NCBI GenBank assembly: GCA_001508595.1
Contig: LGHA01000028.1
Coordinates: 1 to 10,635, forward strand
DNA from: Anaerolineaceae bacterium 46_22
GTDB lineage: Bacteria > Chloroflexota > Anaerolineae > Anaerolineales > Anaerolineaceae
Direction of reading: 5' to 3'
Length of the DNA: 10,635 nt
Under the pieces are notes generated by a model, which did not search any database, was not told where the DNA came from, and saw nothing but the letters and a program-made list of their open reading frames with translations. The position numbers were made by a program, and so were the translations under genes. Below, one piece after another: positions 6,620 to 10,635 of this stretch (position 1 is the first letter of the stretch; each line of letters opens with the position of its first letter).

Positions 6620-7113
6620 CTTCTGATCAATTTGGGGATATTCCAGAAAATGTGAAAAAAGTCCTTACAGTCTTAATCGGATTTGGTTATCGATATGATC
6701 TAAGATTTTTCGATCAAGGCGCTCATCATGCCCATCAGGCAGCCAAATTGTTAAAATGTCCACTTGGCGCTGTGGTGAAATCTCTTGTCTTAATAATTGA
6801 AGGCAAATCTGAATTTGTCCTTGTCCTGGCTTCAGGTCAGAATCGCGTTGATATCAAATCAGTGTCAAATGTCATTGGTGGGAAGGTTTTTCCAGCAAAA
6901 CCAGAAAGTGTTTTGATTATGACTGGTTTCCCGGTGGGGGCTGTGCCTCCTTTTGGGGTTGAGGGTGATCCCACGGTCATCATTGATGCAGATTTATTAT
7001 CCTTTCAGGATGTTTGGGCTGCTGCTGGATCCGAAAATTATTTGATGGGGTTTGAATCCAGCTGGTTACCTCAGTTAGCTAAGGGAAGTGTTTTCAACAT
7101 CAAAGAAGCTTAA
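6616..7113 (+). CDS. YbaK/EbsC-type aminoacyl-tRNA deacylase
   Basis: A free-standing editing-domain protein of the YbaK/ProX/INS superfamily, which hydrolyses wrongly charged tRNAs such as Cys-tRNA(Pro) or Ala-tRNA(Pro). The 165 residues span the whole domain. AHHAHQAAKLLKCPLGAVVKSLVL holds the conserved lysine (Lys55) that corresponds to the catalytic Lys of YbaK. ASGQNRVD and a glycine/proline-rich TGFPVGAVPPFG loop follow, as expected for the substrate pocket. GTG 6616 overlaps the GNAT stop as GTGA, and AAGGA lies about 9 bases upstream, so the start is well supported. It is the last gene of the tight operon. Which misacylated tRNA it clears cannot be told from sequence alone. Confidence 0.88.
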   Translation: MTSDQFGDIPENVKKVLTVLIGFGYRYDLRFFDQGAHHAHQAAKLLKCPLGAVVKSLVLIIEGKSEFVLVLASGQNRVDIKSVSNVIGGKVFPAKPESVLIMTGFPVGAVPPFGVEGDPTVIIDADLLSFQDVWAAAGSENYLMGFESSWLPQLAKGSVFNIKEA

Positions 7114-7151
7114 TCGCAGAAGTTGATATGATGATTGTTGTTATTGTCTTG

Positions 7152-7157
7152 TATAAT
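7152..7157 (+). promoter_or_regulatory. Candidate -10 box upstream of the CNNM/CorC gene
   Basis: A perfect TATAAT lies 74 bases before ATG 7232 in the 118-base gap after the YbaK-type gene. No good -35 stands at 16-18 bases; TTGATA at 7123-7128 is 23 bases away, which is too far. The site suggests the membrane protein gene can be transcribed separately from the operon upstream. I saw no terminator or riboswitch in this gap. Confidence 0.4.
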
Positions 7158-7231
7158 GTGAGTAGAAAATATTAAAAATTAAGTTGATAGTGAATGGTTC
7201 ATCTAAAGCATAAGAAGGGTTATAAGAAATA

Positions 7232-8533
7232 ATGTCCGTTTTAGGTAATGTCTTGATCATTCTGGTTCTATTCTTTTTTAACGCGATCTTTGCGATGTAC
7301 GAAATCGCCATGGTTGCAGCAAGGAAGACACGTCTGGAACAACGCGTTGAGGAGGGGAAAAAGGGTGCTGGTGACGCATTATTTTTATTAAGTGATCCAA
7401 ACCAGCAGTATCTATCCACGGTCCAAGTCATGATCACTTTGATTGACACCCTGGCAGGCGGTATCGGCGGTGCCCGTTTATCAGGCCCCATGGCAGAACA
7501 GCTTGTTAAAATCTCATGGCTTGCACCTCAGGCTGATTTGATTGCATTGATATTCGTGGTTATTATCATCACCTATTTTTCCATTGTCCTTGGTGAATTG
7601 ATACCTAAAAGGTTGGCAGTCAGCAAACCAGAGAATGTTGTAACGCAGTTATCTCCTGCCATAAGATTTCTCACAAAAGTTTTCAGACCCCTGACAAAAT
7701 TATTGAGTGTTTCTACGAATTTTGGATTAAAAATCTTGCGGATCAATACGGATGCGGGTCCTTCGATCACGGAAGAAGAGATCAGGAGCTATATTGAGGA
7801 GGGTCGGGATATTGGTTTGATCGAAGAAGCTGAACGAGATATGGTTTCAGGGATCTTTCGCCTGGGTGACCGTCGTGTGGAAGCATTAATGACACCTCGC
7901 ATGGAAATGGCCTGGATAGACATCAACGCCTTGAGTGATCAGATTTGGGAACAAATTACTCAAACCCCGCACTCCCGGATCCCGGTTGCCGATGGTGATC
8001 TGGATAAAGTCCTTGGATATGTACAGATACGAAATTTATTGGATGTCAGGCCAGAGGATGCTGATTTTGATTTACGTGAATTTATTGAAGAGCCTATCTA
8101 TTTGCCCGAGAATATGGCTGCGCTTAAGGCATTAGAAAACTTCCAGAGCAGTGGGGTCCACCTGGCGATGGTCGTTGATGAATATGGTGGGATAACCGGC
8201 ATGGTTACTGATTATGATATTCTTGAGGCAATTGTGGGTGAAATTCCAGAGGATAGTGAAGATAAGGATTATCTTGCGGTTCAACGGGAAGACGGCTCAT
8301 GGTTGTTTGATGGACTGATCGTCATTGATCAGCTAAAGGAAATATTGGATATTTCTGAGATGCCTGGAGAGGATCGTTCGGCTTACCAAACCTTGAGCGG
8401 TTTTGTGATGAGCCAGTTGGGGCGCATTCCTAAGACAGGTGCGAAGTTTATATGTGTGGGTTATGAATTTGAGGTTGTGGACATGGACGGCAGGCGGGTT
8501 GACCGTGTACTGGTCACTAAAGTGGAAAAATAG
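7232..8533 (+). CDS. CNNM/CorC-type (HCC) transporter family membrane protein
   Basis: Inner-membrane protein of the CNNM/CorB/CorC group, often labelled hemolysin-related. Members are linked to magnesium or cobalt efflux, often driven by sodium. The 433 residues match the full form. The N-terminal DUF21/CNNM membrane domain (about 1-150) has hydrophobic segments near 4-28, 62-80 and 103-122, and the conserved GELIPKRLA at 121-129. An acidic helix (180-205) leads to a CBS pair (about 215-335) with MTPRMEM, HSRIPV and DEYGGITGMVTDYDILEAIVGEI. The C-terminal CorC_HlyC transporter-associated domain (about 348-431) ends with the RVDRVLVTKVEK strand. It starts at ATG 7232 with only a weak ribosome site. 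It follows the deacetylase operon with a 118-base gap and its own -10 box, and a hairpin terminator lies after its stop. The ion cannot be told from sequence. Confidence 0.92.
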   Translation: MSVLGNVLIILVLFFFNAIFAMYEIAMVAARKTRLEQRVEEGKKGAGDALFLLSDPNQQYLSTVQVMITLIDTLAGGIGGARLSGPMAEQLVKISWLAPQADLIALIFVVIIITYFSIVLGELIPKRLAVSKPENVVTQLSPAIRFLTKVFRPLTKLLSVSTNFGLKILRINTDAGPSITEEEIRSYIEEGRDIGLIEEAERDMVSGIFRLGDRRVEALMTPRMEMAWIDINALSDQIWEQITQTPHSRIPVADGDLDKVLGYVQIRNLLDVRPEDADFDLREFIEEPIYLPENMAALKALENFQSSGVHLAMVVDEYGGITGMVTDYDILEAIVGEIPEDSEDKDYLAVQREDGSWLFDGLIVIDQLKEILDISEMPGEDRSAYQTLSGFVMSQLGRIPKTGAKFICVGYEFEVVDMDGRRVDRVLVTKVEK

Positions 8534-8559
8534 TCCTGACTCTAATTAATTTAATTAAA

Positions 8560-8583
8560 CCCCTTCGCAATTGTTAGAAGGGG
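8560..8583. terminator. Probable bidirectional terminator between convergent genes
   Basis: CCCCTTC (8560-8566) and GAAGGGG (8577-8583) form a perfect 7-bp, G+C-rich stem with a 10-base loop, 27 bases past the CNNM/CorC stop. On the plus strand it is followed by CTTGTTATT, on the minus strand by TTTAATTAAATT. Neither T-run is perfect, but its place between convergent genes supports a terminator for both sides. Confidence 0.65.
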
Positions 8584-8621
8584 CTTGTTATTGGCAAAAT
8601 TATTGTATTTAGTTTTAAACC

Positions 8622-8646
8622 CTCATCATAATAGCGGATTGATGAG
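8622..8646 (-). terminator. Weaker hairpin downstream of pncC
   Basis: CTCATCA (8622-8628) and TGATGAG (8640-8646) are perfect 7-bp inverted arms around an 11-base loop, 16 bases beyond the pncC stop. On the minus strand the stem is followed by GGTTT. The A+T-rich stem and short T-run make it a weak terminator at best; it may act together with the stem at 8560-8583. Confidence 0.3.
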
Positions 8647-8661
8647 TGATATTGTCTGAAA

Positions 8662-9165
8662 TTATTCAGATGCATCCAGGATATTCAACAGCCTTGTCAG
8701 GATTTCTTTTACGGTAGCTGCTTTTACCGCATTTCGTTCACCCTTAAAATGGCATTCAAATGCTTGAGTCTCGTTTTGATAATGAATCCCGATCCAGACC
8801 AAACCGACGGGTTTTTCTAGTGTCCCACCTGAAGGTCCAGCAATGCCGGTTGTGGAAATCCCAATGGATGTGTTGAATTTTTCGGAGATTCCTTTTGCCA
8901 TTTCGATAGCGGTTTGCTCACTGACAGCACCAAAACCGATCAAAGTATTTTCAGACACGCCGAGGAACAGTTCTTTGATGTGGTTGCTGTAAGCAATAAC
9001 CCCACCGATGAAGTAACCGGATGAACCGGAAACACCCGTCAAGATGTGGCTCAGCAGGCCGCCTGTGCAGGATTCCGCGGTGGCAATGCTTAATCCCCGC
9101 TCATTAAGAAGGTAACCAAGGCGAGATGATAACCTTAATAGATCGCGTTGAGATGTTTTGCTCAT
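8662..9165 (-). CDS. pncC: Nicotinamide-nucleotide amidohydrolase (PncC, CinA C-terminal domain)
   Basis: Deamidates nicotinamide mononucleotide to nicotinate mononucleotide, returning NMN (for example from DNA ligase) to NAD synthesis. The 167 residues make up only the CinA C-terminal domain; the N-terminal COG1058 domain of full-length CinA (about 400 residues) is absent, which is common for stand-alone PncC. It shows ATAESCTGGL (28-37), SSGYFIGGVIAYSN (48-61), AVSEQTA (80-86) and the long TTGIAGPSGGTLEKPVG signature (105-121). The start ATG 9165 overlaps the proC stop as ATGA, with GGA a short way upstream, so the two genes are probably translationally coupled. Hairpins at 8560-8646 lie downstream. 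Confidence 0.93.
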   Translation of the reverse strand: MSKTSQRDLLRLSSRLGYLLNERGLSIATAESCTGGLLSHILTGVSGSSGYFIGGVIAYSNHIKELFLGVSENTLIGFGAVSEQTAIEMAKGISEKFNTSIGISTTGIAGPSGGTLEKPVGLVWIGIHYQNETQAFECHFKGERNAVKAATVKEILTRLLNILDASE

Positions 9166-10004
9166 ATTTTTTCCGGATCCTGGTGTTTTTGGCCTTTACC
9201 CAATTCTTGTGAACGGGTAAAAGCTGCCCAAATAGCTCGAGAGATTGCGGTTCGAAATCCCATCTTTTCAAGATAATAAATTGCAGTTGCAGAGGTGCCG
9301 CCAGGTGAGGTGACCTGGTTGCGCAAGCGCGCCGGGTGTTTTGTGTTTTCGTTATAATAGGCAATCGATCCTTTAATAGTTTGTACGACCATTTTTTCAG
9401 CAATTCGCCTTGGCAAGCCGAGGTGAACGCCGGCGTCGATCATCGCTTCTAAAAAGAGAAAGATGTAAGCGGGGCCGGTGCCGGAAACGGCTGTAGCCAT
9501 GTCGATATAAGTTTCTTCTTCCACATAGATCTCTTGTCCTAAAGCCCTTAATATTTCCTGTGCAATGTTGTGCTGTTCCGGGGAGGTTTGCGGGCTTTGA
9601 GTCCACACGGTCATACCCTCACCAACCTGTGCTGGTGTGTTGGGCATGGTGCGCATGACAACGGGATGGTTCAAGCCTTTGGTCAGGGCGTCCATAGTAG
9701 CGCCTGCCACGATCGAGATCACGAGCCCGTTTTCAGGGATCTGGTCTTTGAGATCTGCCAGCACCTCGGTCAATTTTTGTGGCTTGATACATAGAATGAT
9801 CACATCCGCATCCTGAACAGCGGCGGCATTATCGAGATTGGTTTGGATATGGTACCGGGTTTCAAGCTCCTGCAATCTTTCTAAGCGCGGACCGGCTGCA
9901 ACAATATTCGATGCATTGACAACATCATGTTTAATTAATCGGCTGATGATTGCCTCTGCCATTACCCCGGGACCAATGAGTGTAAATTTTTTGTTATTTG
10001 CCAT
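9162..10004 (-). CDS. proC: Pyrroline-5-carboxylate reductase
   Basis: Reduces 1-pyrroline-5-carboxylate to L-proline with NAD(P)H, the last step of proline synthesis, in the cytoplasm. The 280 residues are typical. A Rossmann domain opens with FTLIGPGVMAEAII (7-20), where GPGVMA is the dinucleotide-binding loop, and continues with IILCIKPQKL (69-78), VISIVAGATMDAL (95-107) and RTMPNTPAQVGEG (118-130). The all-helical dimerisation and catalytic domain has AVSGTGPAYIFLFLEAMIDAG (172-192) and the family signature TSPGGTSATAIYYLEKMGFR (232-251). ATG 10004 has GAGGAG 6 bases upstream, a strong ribosome site. It lies 16 bases after the methyltransferase gene and overlaps pncC by 4 bases, so the three genes appear to form one operon. 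Sharing nicotinamide chemistry with PncC may be coincidence. Confidence 0.97.
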   Translation of the reverse strand: MANNKKFTLIGPGVMAEAIISRLIKHDVVNASNIVAAGPRLERLQELETRYHIQTNLDNAAAVQDADVIILCIKPQKLTEVLADLKDQIPENGLVISIVAGATMDALTKGLNHPVVMRTMPNTPAQVGEGMTVWTQSPQTSPEQHNIAQEILRALGQEIYVEEETYIDMATAVSGTGPAYIFLFLEAMIDAGVHLGLPRRIAEKMVVQTIKGSIAYYNENTKHPARLRNQVTSPGGTSATAIYYLEKMGFRTAISRAIWAAFTRSQELGKGQKHQDPEKI

Positions 10005-10020
10005 TGTCGCTCCTCTTGAA

Positions 10021-10635
10021 TTAGTCTGATGACCAGCGAGTGTATAGAGAATGGGAAAGGATGTGCCCTCCGCTGCTGTCGACGGTTACCAGCTCGCCGC
10101 TGGTCACAATGCCGCCGAAAGATTTGACGATCTCCTGCACAGCTTGGTGCGGTACAAGGGCTGAAGCCTGGATTGCGTAGGAGGTTAGACAGATGAATTT
10201 TGGCTGGGATGACAGAACCCGACGGCATTGGTCCAATAAATCCGAAATATCCTCAAAATAAGACCAGACTTTACCGCTGGGACCCCGACCAAATTTCGGT
10301 GGATCGAGAATGATCCCATCATAAAATGATTTGCGTTTAATTTCACGTCTGAGGTATTTCCTGGCATCTTCCACCAACCAGCGCACCGGTGCCTTGCTCA
10401 AGCCTGAGAGATCCATGTTTCGGCTTGCCCAGGCGACAGCATGCTTTGAAGCATCAACGTGGGTGACTTCTGCACCTGCCCTGGCTGCTGCAGCGGTCGC
10501 CATCCCTGTGTACCCAAAAAGGTTTAACACGCGTAAGGTTTTCTTTGCACCTGTAATTTGGGACTCGATCCAATCCCAATGGCTGGCTTGTTCTGGGAAA
10601 ACCCCGATATGGCGAGATTTTGATAAGCGAATCTC
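10021..10635 (-). CDS. Class I SAM-dependent methyltransferase, COG1092/RlmI-like (partial, N-terminus off the right edge)
   Basis: C-terminal 204 residues of a Rossmann-fold methyltransferase; the frame is open to the window edge, so the start is not here. In this fragment RHIGVFPEQASHWDWI (9-24) comes first, then SAM motif I VLNLFGYTGMATAAAARAG (36-54), an acidic end to strand 2 (VTHVDASKHAV), and motif IV ILDPPKFGRGPSGKVW. The last part has a helix and a YTRWSSD tail. The DPPKFGRG motif and general layout match COG1092, whose known members (RlmI, RlmK) methylate 23S rRNA. The VFPEQASHWDW variant is a related subgroup of unproven substrate, so I do not assign a gene name. GTG 10530 is an internal valine (VLNLFGYTG), not a start. 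Confidence 0.88.
   Translation of the reverse strand, partial: EIRLSKSRHIGVFPEQASHWDWIESQITGAKKTLRVLNLFGYTGMATAAAARAGAEVTHVDASKHAVAWASRNMDLSGLSKAPVRWLVEDARKYLRREIKRKSFYDGIILDPPKFGRGPSGKVWSYFEDISDLLDQCRRVLSSQPKFICLTSYAIQASALVPHQAVQEIVKSFGGIVTSGELVTVDSSGGHILSHSLYTRWSSD

Noticed and set aside
7123..7128. TTGATA as -35 partner of the TATAAT at 7152
   Set aside because: The hexamer is a good match, but the 23-base spacing is outside the working range of 16-18.
7114..7231. Mg2+ riboswitch (M-box or ykoK) before the CNNM/CorC-type gene
   Set aside because: The gap is only 118 bases, the likely leader about 70, and no conserved riboswitch core or terminator hairpin is visible.
7232..8533. Hemolysin (toxin)
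   Set aside because: The old hemolysin label for this CBS/CorC_HlyC family is historical. The domain layout points to ion transport, not a pore-forming toxin.
1..10635. Mobile element, phage, CRISPR or defence island
   Set aside because: I found no transposase, integrase, regular repeat array, tRNA attachment site or toxin pair. Gene style is even across the window and most genes are housekeeping.

Overview
The window looks like ordinary chromosome from a moderate-GC bacterium. The best guess is a member of the Chloroflexota (Anaerolineae-like). That guess rests on general protein style, for example a Thermotoga/Chloroflexi-type GH36 alpha-galactosidase and a COG1092-type methyltransferase with the VFPEQASHWDW motif. 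No rRNA or other marker is present to settle it. I see no phage, transposon, CRISPR array, tRNA or rRNA.

There are three transcription blocks. Block 1 (minus strand, 4018 down to 1) is prfA - prmC - tsaC - GH36 alpha-galactosidase. Release factor 1 is followed by the methyltransferase that modifies its GGQ glutamine, then by the enzyme that starts t6A tRNA modification. The alpha-galactosidase is joined to tsaC by an ATGA overlap and runs off the left edge, so its C-terminus is missing. Block 2 (plus strand, 4188-8533) is a class II-type histone-deacetylase-like amidohydrolase, a histidine phosphatase, a GNAT acetyltransferase and a YbaK-type aminoacyl-tRNA deacylase. These four are packed with gaps of 1 to 16 bases or overlaps. 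A separate promoter-like -10 and a CNNM/CorC-type four-domain membrane protein follow. Block 3 (minus strand, 10635 down to 8662) is the C-terminal part of a COG1092-type SAM methyltransferase (its N-terminus lies off the right edge), then proC and a stand-alone pncC.

Blocks 1 and 2 diverge from a 169-base region (4019-4187) that holds a well-formed promoter on each strand and several short inverted repeats. Blocks 2 and 3 converge on a 128-base region (8534-8661) with a G+C-rich hairpin that could terminate from both sides. No gene-free stretch exceeds 300 bases.

The main theme is translation accuracy and small-molecule repair: RF1 and its methylation, t6A synthesis, misacylated-tRNA editing and nicotinamide-nucleotide recycling. 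The most interesting point is the pairing of a deacetylase-like enzyme with a GNAT acetyltransferase in one tight operon. This recalls the AcuA/AcuC reversible acetylation pair, but the GNAT here carries Glu at a normally glycine position of its acetyl-CoA loop. I did not find convincing evidence of an entirely new system.
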